From Lysobacteraceae bacterium (GTDB lineage: Bacteria; Pseudomonadota; Gammaproteobacteria; Xanthomonadales; Xanthomonadaceae): DNA of 7,351 nt. Shown in pieces: positions 1 to 7,351 of the stretch. The stretch's first letter is position 1, and each line of letters opens with the position of its first letter. Where the stretch lies: contig DMHI01000238.1 of NCBI GenBank assembly GCA_003449515.1, forward strand, positions 4,156 through 11,506, given 5' to 3'. Both the position numbers and the translations under genes were made by a program. The notes under the pieces are model-generated. The model was not told the origin of the DNA, did not search any database, and saw nothing but the letters and a program-made list of their open reading frames with translations.

Positions 1-387
1 GCGCCGCGCCGCCTCGCCCGGCAGGCGCTGGCCGAAGCGGTGCAGAACCGCTACGAGGAGATCTTCGAGATGGTGCAGGCGGAACTCCGCCGCGCCGGCT
101 ACGAAGAACTGGTGCGCGCCGGCATGGTGCTCACCGGCGGCAGCGCGCGCATGGAAGGCGTGGTCGAACTCGCCGAGGAGATGCTGCACATGCCCGTGCG
201 CGTCGGCATCCCGCAGCACGTGACGGGCTTGGGCGAAGTCATCAACAACCCGGTCCACGCCACTGGCGTGGGCCTGCTGCTGTGGGGGCGCTCGCTCGAA
301 GCCGGCCCCCGCCGCCCCACCTTGAACGCCGGCAAGGCCGGTGTGGCTTTCACGCGCTTCCGGAACTGGTTCCGGGGCGCGTTCTGA
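1..387 (+). CDS. ftsA: Cell division protein FtsA, C-terminal part (5' end outside window)
   Basis: FtsA is the actin-fold ATP-binding protein that ties FtsZ filaments to the inner membrane and recruits later divisome proteins. The frame is open from base 1 and gives the last 128 residues. Near nt 121-165 the stretch GMVLTGGSARMEGV is the phosphate-2/adenosine-type glycine motif of subdomain 2 of the FtsA/actin fold. It is followed by the family pattern VRVGIP, TGLGE and ATGVGLL. The last dozen residues (RFRNWFRGAF, nt 355-384) are aromatic and basic and match the C-terminal amphipathic membrane-targeting helix of FtsA. The stop is at 385-387, and ftsZ begins 65 nt further on, the standard dcw order. 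Seen: motifs and tail. Known: function of the family. The N-terminal domains, including 1C, lie outside the window. Confidence 0.95.
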   Translation, partial: APRRLARQALAEAVQNRYEEIFEMVQAELRRAGYEELVRAGMVLTGGSARMEGVVELAEEMLHMPVRVGIPQHVTGLGEVINNPVHATGVGLLLWGRSLEAGPRRPTLNAGKAGVAFTRFRNWFRGAF

Positions 388-388
388 C

Positions 389-408
389 CGTCGGCCCCCC
401 GACGTTTT
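389..408 (+). terminator. Small terminator-like hairpin between ftsA and ftsZ
   Basis: A perfect 6-bp stem (CGTCGG at 389-394, CCGACG at 399-404) encloses a CCCC tetraloop and is followed directly by four T's (405-408). It starts just after the ftsA stop. The stem is short and the T-run brief, so partial termination, attenuation or an RNA-processing site is more likely than full termination. A chance inverted repeat in GC-rich DNA cannot be excluded. Confidence 0.4.
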
Positions 409-452
409 CCACCACCAAAGCAGAAACACCCCCGAGACGAGAGGACGAGACC

Positions 453-1751
453 ATGGCGCAGTTTGAACTCATCGAGAAGTTGGCCCCCAACGCGGTCATC
501 AAGGTCATCGGCGTGGGCGGCGGCGGCGGCAACGCCGTGGCGCACATGGTCAATGCCAACGTGGACGGCGTGGAATTCGTCGTCGCCAACACCGATTCGC
601 AGGCGATCAAGAACGTCGGCGCGAAGCTGCACCTGCAGCTCGGCGCCAACGTGACCAAGGGTCTCGGCGCCGGCGCCAACCCGGAAGTCGGCCGCCAGGC
701 CGCGCTCGAGGACCGCGAGCGCATCATGAATGCGCTGGAAGGTGCGGACATGGTGTTCATCACCGCCGGCATGGGCGGCGGCACCGGCACCGGTGCCGCC
801 CCGGTCGTCGCGCAGCTCGCCAAGGAGATGGGCATCCTCACCGTCGCCGTCATCACCAAGCCCTTCCCGTTCGAAGGCCGCCGCCGCATGCAGGTGGCGC
901 TGAAGGGCATCGAAGAGCTGGCCAGCCACTGCGACTCGCTGATCACCATCCCGAACGAGAAGCTGATCACCGTGCTCGGTCGCGACGCCACCATGGTGCA
1001 GGCCTTCCGCGCCGCCAATGACGTGCTGCTCGGCGCCGTGCAGGGCATCGCCGACCTGATCGTCCGTCCGGGCCTGATCAACGTCGACTTCGCCGACGTG
1101 CGCACCGTGATGAGCGAAATGGGTCTCGCCATGATGGGCACCGGCACCGCCCGCGGCGACGACCGCGCCCAGGCCGCCGCCGAGGCCGCCATCAGCAACC
1201 CGCTGCTCGACGAGGTCAACCTCGCCGGCGCCTGCGGCGTGCTGGTCAATATCACCGCCGGCCCGAACTTCACCATGCGCGAGTTCGACGAAGTCGGCCG
1301 CACCATCGAGGAGTTCGCTTCGGAAGACGCCACCGTCGTGCTCGGCACCGTGCTCGACCCCGACATGCAGGACGACGTCCGCGTCACCGTGGTGGCCACC
1401 GGCCTGAACCGCGGTGTGCAGGCCGGTCGCCTGCCGAACCGTGACCACGGCCGTGCGACCTTCGGCGAGGCCCCGCGCGGCCACGAGCGCGAGTCGGCCC
1501 GCGGCAAGGTGCAGCTGATCCGCAACGGCAGCACCGGCATGGCCGAGTTCGCCGATGCCGTGGGCCCGGCGGCCACGGTCGGCCGCGATGCGGGCTTCGG
1601 TGGCGCCCCGGCCGGTGGCCGCGAGTCGAGCTTCGCCGGCGGCCTGCGCGGCCGTTCGGCCGATGTCGCTCAGGCCACGGCCCTGTCGGACCTGCCGGCC
1701 GACCAGGCCTACCTCGACATTCCGGCCTTCCTGCGCCGCCAGGCCGACTGA
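453..1751 (+). CDS. ftsZ: Cell division GTPase FtsZ
   Basis: FtsZ is the tubulin-like GTPase that polymerises at midcell into the Z-ring. The protein has 432 residues. The start ATG at 453 is preceded by GAGG at 441-444 with 8 nt spacing, and the N-terminus MAQFELIEKLAPNAVIKVIG has the family's usual beginning. The GTP-binding loop VGGGGGNAVAHM lies near residues 21-32, the tubulin signature GGGTGTG at 108-114, and the T7 synergy loop NVDFADV at 210-216, with Asp212 and Asp215 for GTP hydrolysis. The core ends near residue 318. A Gly/Ala/Arg-rich linker of about 100 residues follows, and the protein ends in DIPAFLRRQAD (422-432), the conserved peptide that binds FtsA and ZipA and in many bacteria other partners. 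It is longer than the E. coli protein (383 residues), and the difference is mostly in the linker. An in-frame extension upstream to 282 would overlap ftsA and has no family support. Confidence 0.99.
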   Translation: MAQFELIEKLAPNAVIKVIGVGGGGGNAVAHMVNANVDGVEFVVANTDSQAIKNVGAKLHLQLGANVTKGLGAGANPEVGRQAALEDRERIMNALEGADMVFITAGMGGGTGTGAAPVVAQLAKEMGILTVAVITKPFPFEGRRRMQVALKGIEELASHCDSLITIPNEKLITVLGRDATMVQAFRAANDVLLGAVQGIADLIVRPGLINVDFADVRTVMSEMGLAMMGTGTARGDDRAQAAAEAAISNPLLDEVNLAGACGVLVNITAGPNFTMREFDEVGRTIEEFASEDATVVLGTVLDPDMQDDVRVTVVATGLNRGVQAGRLPNRDHGRATFGEAPRGHERESARGKVQLIRNGSTGMAEFADAVGPAATVGRDAGFGGAPAGGRESSFAGGLRGRSADVAQATALSDLPADQAYLDIPAFLRRQAD

Positions 1752-1797
1752 GATCGGGCCATCGGGGTGTCCGGCGGCCCGGAAGGGTGCGCCGGGC

Positions 1798-1854
1798 CCG
1801 GAGGCTCCCGTCTCAAGCCTCCGGTAGACAGCGCGCGGGCAGGGGGCTGCCCGC
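1798..1854 (+). terminator. Two tandem perfect hairpins downstream of ftsZ (no T-run)
   Basis: The first stem pairs 1798-1806 (CCGGAGGCT) with 1816-1824 (AGCCTCCGG): 9 bp, 9-nt loop. The second pairs 1835-1842 (GCGGGCAG) with 1847-1854 (CTGCCCGC): 8 bp, GGGG loop. A further pairing, 1776-1782 with 1792-1798, overlaps the first by one base and would compete only at that base. Neither main hairpin is followed at once by a T-run, so Rho-independent termination is doubtful. They may instead protect the 3' end of the ftsZ mRNA, or precede a Rho-dependent end. Confidence 0.4.
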
Positions 1855-1866
1855 AGCGTTGCGAAT

Positions 1867-1894
1867 TTGACACCGCGACGGCCGGTTTTTTAAG
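1867..1894 (+). promoter_or_regulatory. Candidate sigma-70 promoter for lpxC
   Basis: TTGACA at 1867-1872 is a perfect -35 consensus. Sixteen bases later TTTAAG (1889-1894) matches the -10 consensus at four of six positions. Transcription would begin near 1901, giving a leader of about 65 nt before the lpxC ATG. The AT-rich stretch 1886-1906 stands out from its GC-rich surroundings. The -35 is strong and the -10 mediocre, and a second candidate lies 30 nt downstream, so the true start is unsettled. Confidence 0.45.
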
Positions 1895-1914
1895 GTTTCG
1901 TTAAAGGTTGGGCG

Positions 1915-1929
1915 TGCTAATGTGCGCAC
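1915..1929 (+). promoter_or_regulatory. Alternative -10-like element and palindrome before lpxC
   Basis: TGCTAATGT at 1915-1923 has the extended -10 form TG-N followed by TAATGT, and directly joins the 8-base palindrome GTGCGCAC (1922-1929). No good -35 stands at 16-18 bp; TTTCGT at 1896-1901 is only a weak candidate. It could be a second lpxC promoter with a regulator site at the start point, or chance. Confidence 0.25.
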
Positions 1930-1965
1930 CCTACCCGTGTCAAGCCCCTCGGGGATCGTGGCCTC

Positions 1966-2877
1966 ATGTTCAAGCAGCGCACCCTCAAGAACGTCATCCG
2001 CGCCACCGGCGTCGGCCTGCACAGCGGCGAGAAGGTCTACATGACCCTGCGTCCGGCGGCCGTCGACACCGGCATCGTGTTCCGCCGCGTCGATTTCGAC
2101 CAGCCGGTCGAGATCAAGGCGACGGCGCTGGCGGTGGGCGACACCTCGCTGTGCACCGCGCTGATCAAGGACGATGTCCGCGTCATGACGATCGAGCACC
2201 TGCTCTCGGCCATGGCCGGTCTGGGCATCGACAACGCCTACGTCGACCTCTCCACGGCCGAAGTGCCGATCATGGACGGCTCGGCCGGCCCCTTCGTGTT
2301 CCTGCTGCAGTCGGCGGGCATCGAGGAGCAGAACGCGGCCAAGCGCTTCATCCGCATCAAGAAGCCGATCCTGGTCGAGGACGGCGACAAGTGGGCCCGC
2401 TTCGAGCCGTTCGAGGGCTTCAAGGTGGGCTTCACCATCGATTTCACCCACCCGGTGTTCAAGAAGAGCACCTCGAGCGCCGAGATCGACTTCTCGACCA
2501 CCTCGTTCGTGAAGGAAGTCAGCCGCGCCCGCACCTTCGGCTTCATGCGCGACATCGAGTTCCTGCGTGAGCGCAACCTCGCGCTCGGCGGCTCGATGGA
2601 CAACGCCATCGTGCTCGACGACTACCGCGTGCTCAACGACGACGGCCTCCGCTACGAGGACGAGTTCGTCAAGCACAAGATCCTCGACGCCATCGGCGAC
2701 CTCTACCTGCTGGGCCACAGCCTGATCGGCGCGTTCTACGGCCACAAGTCGGGCCACGCGCTCAACAACCGCCTGCTGCGCACCCTGCTGGCCGACAAGT
2801 CGGCGTGGGAGGAAGTGACCTTCAGCGACCCGGCGAAGGCGCCGATCTCCTACGCCAGCCCGGCCGCGGCGGTCTGA
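1966..2877 (+). CDS. lpxC: UDP-3-O-acyl-N-acetylglucosamine deacetylase LpxC
   Basis: LpxC is the zinc hydrolase that removes the acetyl group from UDP-3-O-acyl-GlcNAc in the cytoplasm, the committed step of lipid A synthesis. The 303-residue protein is close to the usual length (305 in E. coli) and collinear with it. Visible key residues are Glu77-His78 in TIEHLLSA, His237 and Asp241 in KHKILDAIGDLYL, and His264 in the GHKSGH stretch. These correspond to the general base, the three zinc ligands and the catalytic histidine of the family. The N-terminus QRTLKNVIRATGVGLHSGEKV is typical. The ATG at 1966 has only a weak ribosome site (GGGGA, 1951-1955), part of a CCCC-TC-GGGG repeat that could fold and hide it. 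The C-terminus ends in small nonpolar residues (SPAAAV), similar in character to the tail FtsH uses to degrade E. coli LpxC; whether it does so here is inference. Confidence 0.98.
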   Translation: MFKQRTLKNVIRATGVGLHSGEKVYMTLRPAAVDTGIVFRRVDFDQPVEIKATALAVGDTSLCTALIKDDVRVMTIEHLLSAMAGLGIDNAYVDLSTAEVPIMDGSAGPFVFLLQSAGIEEQNAAKRFIRIKKPILVEDGDKWARFEPFEGFKVGFTIDFTHPVFKKSTSSAEIDFSTTSFVKEVSRARTFGFMRDIEFLRERNLALGGSMDNAIVLDDYRVLNDDGLRYEDEFVKHKILDAIGDLYLLGHSLIGAFYGHKSGHALNNRLLRTLLADKSAWEEVTFSDPAKAPISYASPAAAV

Positions 2878-2953
2878 GCCTGGCCGCATGCCCGGCCCGG
2901 CCCGGTCCGGGGCGGTCGCGGAAAGCGTGTCCGGCATCACAAAATGTCCTGAG

Positions 2954-2986
2954 GCCCGTCGGTGATCCCGGCGGGCTTCGTTCTTT
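2954..2986 (+). terminator. Intrinsic terminator of lpxC
   Basis: A 9-bp stem pairs 2954-2962 (GCCCGTCGG) with 2968-2976 (CCGGCGGGC), with one T-G wobble and a 5-nt loop. A T-rich run, TTCGTTCTTT (2977-2986), follows. It lies 77 nt after the lpxC stop and should end the ftsZ-lpxC transcript. On the opposite strand the flank is less T-rich (a TTTTG lies about 9 nt off), so it would serve the reverse-strand gene only poorly. Confidence 0.7.
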
Positions 2987-3003
2987 GGCCGCCGCTTCAC
3001 CGT

Positions 3004-3038
3004 TTGTTAGCGGGTTTTTAACGAGCCGTCCGTAGACT
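3004..3038 (+). promoter_or_regulatory. AT-rich promoter-like stretch between lpxC and dciA
   Basis: The stretch has TTGTTA (3004-3009), a run of five T's followed by AAC (3015-3022) and TAGACT (3033-3038), a four-of-six match to the -10 consensus. It stands out in GC-rich DNA and resembles the AT-rich block before lpxC, which shares the string GGTTTTTTAA apart from one T. No -35 stands at an ideal distance from TAGACT. If active it would read rightward across dciA in antisense toward the M23 gene. It lies at the 3' end of dciA, so it cannot be the dciA promoter. Confidence 0.25.
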
Positions 3039-3058
3039 CCGCCATTCCGCGACCTCGG

Positions 3059-3547
3059 TCACGGGGCCCGGCCGCTTGCGGCCAGGCGCAGGAGTTGGGC
3101 CTTGAGATCAGGGTCCGCAACGGATTGGGCGGCGGCTTCGAGCGTGGCTCGGGCGGCCGCCGAGAGCGGTGCTCCCGGGCGTTCCGGCAACGGCGCGGTC
3201 GGTGGCACCACCTTGAGGGTCACCGTCCGGGCGTCGATGCCGGCCGCGTGGGCCGCCGCCAGCAGCAGGGCGGTGTCCATCCGCAGCCGGGCCTTCCACG
3301 CCGGGGAGGGGACCACCACCACGACCGCCTCGCGGTCGACGTTGGCCAGGCGAAGGTGCCCGGCCAGCGCCGGCGGCAGGTGTCGGCGGAAGCGCTGGTC
3401 GGCGGCGTCCAACCACTGGGCGCGGGCGACGAGCGCGGCGAGGTCGCCCTCGGCGACCCACTGGCCTGCGGGTCGGGGGGGCTTGGGCGGGCCGGACGCC
3501 CCTTCCGTCGGGTTGCGACATCTGGATCGGAACATGCCCAACATCAT
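3059..3547 (-). CDS. dciA: DUF721 protein, DciA-type replicative helicase loader/operator
   Basis: This is a small basic protein of the DUF721 family. DciA members assist the replicative helicase DnaB in bacteria without a DnaC/DnaI loader. Counted from the ATG at 3535 the protein has 158 residues. A Pro-rich head (to about residue 25) precedes the family domain: LAALVARAQWLDAADQRFR, then LPPALAGHLRLANV, then VPSPAWKARLRMDTALLLAAA, whose conserved Trp80 and following basic residues typify DUF721. The tail is Ala/Pro-rich. Three in-frame ATGs compete, at 3547, 3544 and 3535. Only the first two have a plausible ribosome site (GGGA, 7 nt before the 3547 ATG), so I use 3547, giving 162 residues. 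The frame stays open further upstream, but that part is the shadow of the M23 gene. The gene is convergent with lpxC, divergent from the M23 gene and overlaps its first 14 bases. A DUF721 gene between lpxC and secA is a recurring gammaproteobacterial arrangement. The helicase role is inferred from the family. Confidence 0.85.
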   Translation of the reverse strand: MMLGMFRSRCRNPTEGASGPPKPPRPAGQWVAEGDLAALVARAQWLDAADQRFRRHLPPALAGHLRLANVDREAVVVVVPSPAWKARLRMDTALLLAAAHAAGIDARTVTLKVVPPTAPLPERPGAPLSAAARATLEAAAQSVADPDLKAQLLRLAASGRAP

Positions 3548-4445
3548 CGTCGTTTCCCGCCACCTGCGCTCGCCGCTGACGCTCAACCTGGAGTCGGCGC
3601 GGAACCGTTGGCTCGCTGCCGGTGCCGGTGCCGTGCTGCTGCTGGCCGCGGCCGGTGCCGGGGCGCTCGCCACCCACTGGAGCGCCCGCAGCGACGCCGC
3701 CCTCGACCCGCTGCGCGCCGAACTGGCCGCCAGCCGCGAGGCGGTGGTGGCCGCCCGCGCCGAAGCGCAGCGCGAGGTCAATGCGATGGCCGTGCGCCTG
3801 AGCGAGTTGCAGGCGCAGGCCAACCGGCTGAACGCGCTCGGCCACCGGCTTACCGAGATGGGCCAGCTCAAGGATGGCGAGTTCGACTTCAGCGAGCGCC
3901 CGGCGATGGGCGGCCCGGAAGGTGCCGAGGCCATGCCGCAGGACCTCGGCGCGACCCTCGGCCGGGTGGAGGCGCAGTTCGCCCGCGCCCAGGCCCAGCT
4001 CGACGTGCTTGGCGCGCTGATCGAAGGCGAGGAGATGGCGAAGGCCGCCCGCCCCAGCCGAGCGCCCGCGCCGGGCTACATCTCATCGGGCTTCGGCCTG
4101 CGCGCCGACCCGTTCACCGGTGGCCGTGCCCACCATTTCGGCGTCGATTTCGACGCCAATTACGGCGATCCGATCACCGCCGCCGCCGATGGCATCGTCA
4201 GCTTCGCCGGCGTCAAGTCGGGCTACGGCTACACCGTGGTCGTCGATCACGGCGACGGCTACCAGACCCTGTATGCGCACAACCAGCGCAACGTGGTGCG
4301 CGCGGGCGATGTGGTGCGCGCCGGCCAGAAGCTCGCCACCGTGGGATCGAGCGGCCGTTCCACTGGCGCCCACCTGCACTTCGAAGTGCACGTCAACGGC
4401 CGGCCGGTGAACCCGATGGCGTACCTGGAGCGCATTCGGGGGTGA
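3534..4445 (+). CDS. Membrane-anchored M23 (LytM-type) metallopeptidase
   Basis: This is a probable zinc endopeptidase acting on peptidoglycan cross-links from the periplasmic face of the inner membrane. Of 303 residues, about 1-26 form a basic cytoplasmic head (VVSRHLRSPLTLNL). Residues 27-46 are an Ala/Leu-rich membrane segment with no clear cleavage site. Residues 55-110 look like a coiled coil (AELAASREAVVAARAEAQRE, then RLSELQAQANRLNALGHRL). The M23 domain runs from about 181 to 300. It opens with ISSGFGLRADPFTG and has His201 and Asp205 (HFGVD), His249 (YAHN), and His280 and His282 in GAHLHFEV, so all three zinc ligands (His201, Asp205, His282) and the catalytic histidines are present and it should be active, unlike degenerate LytM regulators such as EnvC or NlpD. 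The ATG at 3534 has GGA at 3524-3526. Its substrate and any partner cannot be read from sequence. A gene of this type between dciA and secA is a recurring neighbour in this group. Confidence 0.93.
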   Translation: MPNIIVVSRHLRSPLTLNLESARNRWLAAGAGAVLLLAAAGAGALATHWSARSDAALDPLRAELAASREAVVAARAEAQREVNAMAVRLSELQAQANRLNALGHRLTEMGQLKDGEFDFSERPAMGGPEGAEAMPQDLGATLGRVEAQFARAQAQLDVLGALIEGEEMAKAARPSRAPAPGYISSGFGLRADPFTGGRAHHFGVDFDANYGDPITAAADGIVSFAGVKSGYGYTVVVDHGDGYQTLYAHNQRNVVRAGDVVRAGQKLATVGSSGRSTGAHLHFEVHVNGRPVNPMAYLERIRG

Positions 4446-4457
4446 GGAGGGCGCGCT

Positions 4458-4509
4458 CAGCGACCACGGGTCGCTGCGCCTGACGAACGCCCGCCGCGCT
4501 GCGGCGGGC
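4458..4509 (+). terminator. Two perfect hairpins after the M23 gene (no T-run)
   Basis: The first stem pairs 4458-4465 (CAGCGACC) with 4469-4476 (GGTCGCTG): 8 bp, ACG loop. The second pairs 4489-4497 (GCCCGCCGC) with 4501-4509 (GCGGCGGGC): 9 bp, GCT loop. They begin 13 nt after the stop codon. The second is followed by CGGAAACCCCC rather than T's, so neither is a standard intrinsic terminator. A role in 3'-end protection or in pausing before the terminator at 4567-4596 is possible. Confidence 0.4.
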
Positions 4510-4526
4510 CGGAAACCCCCTCTGCG

Positions 4527-4564
4527 TTGACTTGATAACGGCCCACGGCGTCACCAGTTAGAAT
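4527..4564 (+). promoter_or_regulatory. Candidate secA promoter
   Basis: TAGAAT at 4559-4564 matches the -10 consensus at five of six positions, within TTAGAATAC. Upstream are two -35-like hexamers, TTGACT (4527-4532) and TTGATA (4532-4537), but they sit 26 and 21 bp away, longer than the usual 16-18. Transcription would start near 4571, leaving a leader of about 65 nt. The -10 looks real; the -35 assignment is uncertain. Confidence 0.45.
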
Positions 4565-4566
4565 AC

Positions 4567-4596
4567 GCGGCTGCCTCCCGGCGGCCGCTTTTGTTT
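4567..4596 (+). terminator. Strong intrinsic terminator overlapping the secA start site
   Basis: A 9-bp GC-rich stem pairs 4567-4575 (GCGGCTGCC) with 4580-4588 (GGCGGCCGC), with one T-G wobble and a TCCC loop. TTTTGTTT (4589-4596) follows directly. It has the textbook form of a Rho-independent terminator and would end transcripts arriving from the M23 gene. Its first arm begins 2 bases after the secA -10 element, so RNA starting at about 4571 would lack the outer bases of the stem. Confidence 0.65.
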
Positions 4597-4635
4597 CCGG
4601 CCCCTGCGGCGCTCCCCATTCCCGAAGACCCGTCC

Positions 4636-7351
<2,716 letters not shown>

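Noticed and set aside
319..420. Frame error or insertion in the FtsZ C-terminal region, residue positions 319-420 of the protein
   Set aside because: The region is Gly/Ala/Arg-rich and poorly conserved, but the frame continues cleanly into the conserved DIPAFLRRQAD tail. It is a normal variable linker, only longer than in E. coli.
282..452. Upstream extension of FtsZ by 57 residues
   Set aside because: It would overlap the ftsA end in another frame, is Pro/Arg-rich and unlike any FtsZ head. The ATG at 453 has a ribosome site and the family N-terminus.
99..1484. Long reverse-strand open frame across ftsA and ftsZ
   Set aside because: It is an antisense shadow of two certain genes, of skewed composition (His, Gly, Ala, Asp), with no recognisable domain. 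The same holds for the other reverse frames over ftsZ and lpxC.
2888..2911. CCCGG-type short repeat after lpxC
   Set aside because: It has about three irregular units in very GC-rich DNA and is explained by composition. The T-run-bearing hairpin downstream is the better terminator.
3548..3934. Upstream extension of the DUF721 protein
   Set aside because: This part reads antisense through the M23 gene's membrane and coiled-coil region, and its Ser/Ala/Arg-rich composition is that of a shadow frame.
4446..4509. Part of a secM-like arrest system formed by the M23 gene's end
   Set aside because: The M23 C-terminus shows no arrest-like motif, and a strong terminator lies between it and secA.

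Overview
The window is a high-GC chromosomal segment from a Gram-negative gammaproteobacterium. The protein sequences read most like the Xanthomonadales/Lysobacterales (Xanthomonas, Lysobacter, Rhodanobacter and relatives). This placement comes from recognising the FtsZ, LpxC and SecA sequences and the gene order by eye, without a database search, and genus cannot be decided. The window covers the distal end of the division and cell wall (dcw) cluster and the conserved block that follows it in many gammaproteobacteria: ftsA (3' end) - ftsZ - lpxC - DUF721/dciA (reverse strand) - M23 peptidase - secA (cut by the window's right edge).

Layout: 1-387, C-terminal part of FtsA. 388-452, short gap with a small terminator-like hairpin. 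453-1751, FtsZ with a complete GTPase core, a linker of about 100 residues and the FtsA/ZipA-binding tail. 1752-1965, gap with perfect hairpins behind ftsZ and promoter-like sequence before lpxC. 1966-2877, LpxC with all zinc and catalytic residues. 2878-3058, gap with a good intrinsic terminator. 3059-3547, reverse-strand DUF721 protein of the DciA type. 3534-4445, membrane-anchored M23 metallopeptidase, divergent from dciA and overlapping its start. 4446-4635, gap with two hairpins, a promoter-like -10 and a strong terminator whose first arm coincides with the predicted secA transcription start. 4636-7351, SecA, 905 complete codons, broken off inside the C-terminal zinc-binding motif.

Together the genes serve envelope growth and division: FtsA and FtsZ form the Z-ring, LpxC commits precursor to lipid A, the M23 enzyme probably cuts or controls cutting of peptidoglycan, and SecA drives export. 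The DUF721 protein probably helps place the replicative helicase. All genes look intact and no mobile element, CRISPR array, RNA gene or foreign-looking DNA is visible. I see no new multi-gene system. The observations worth checking concern the control regions: the 14-base divergent overlap of dciA and the M23 gene, the terminator merged with the secA promoter, and the hairpins in the ftsA-ftsZ and ftsZ-lpxC gaps.
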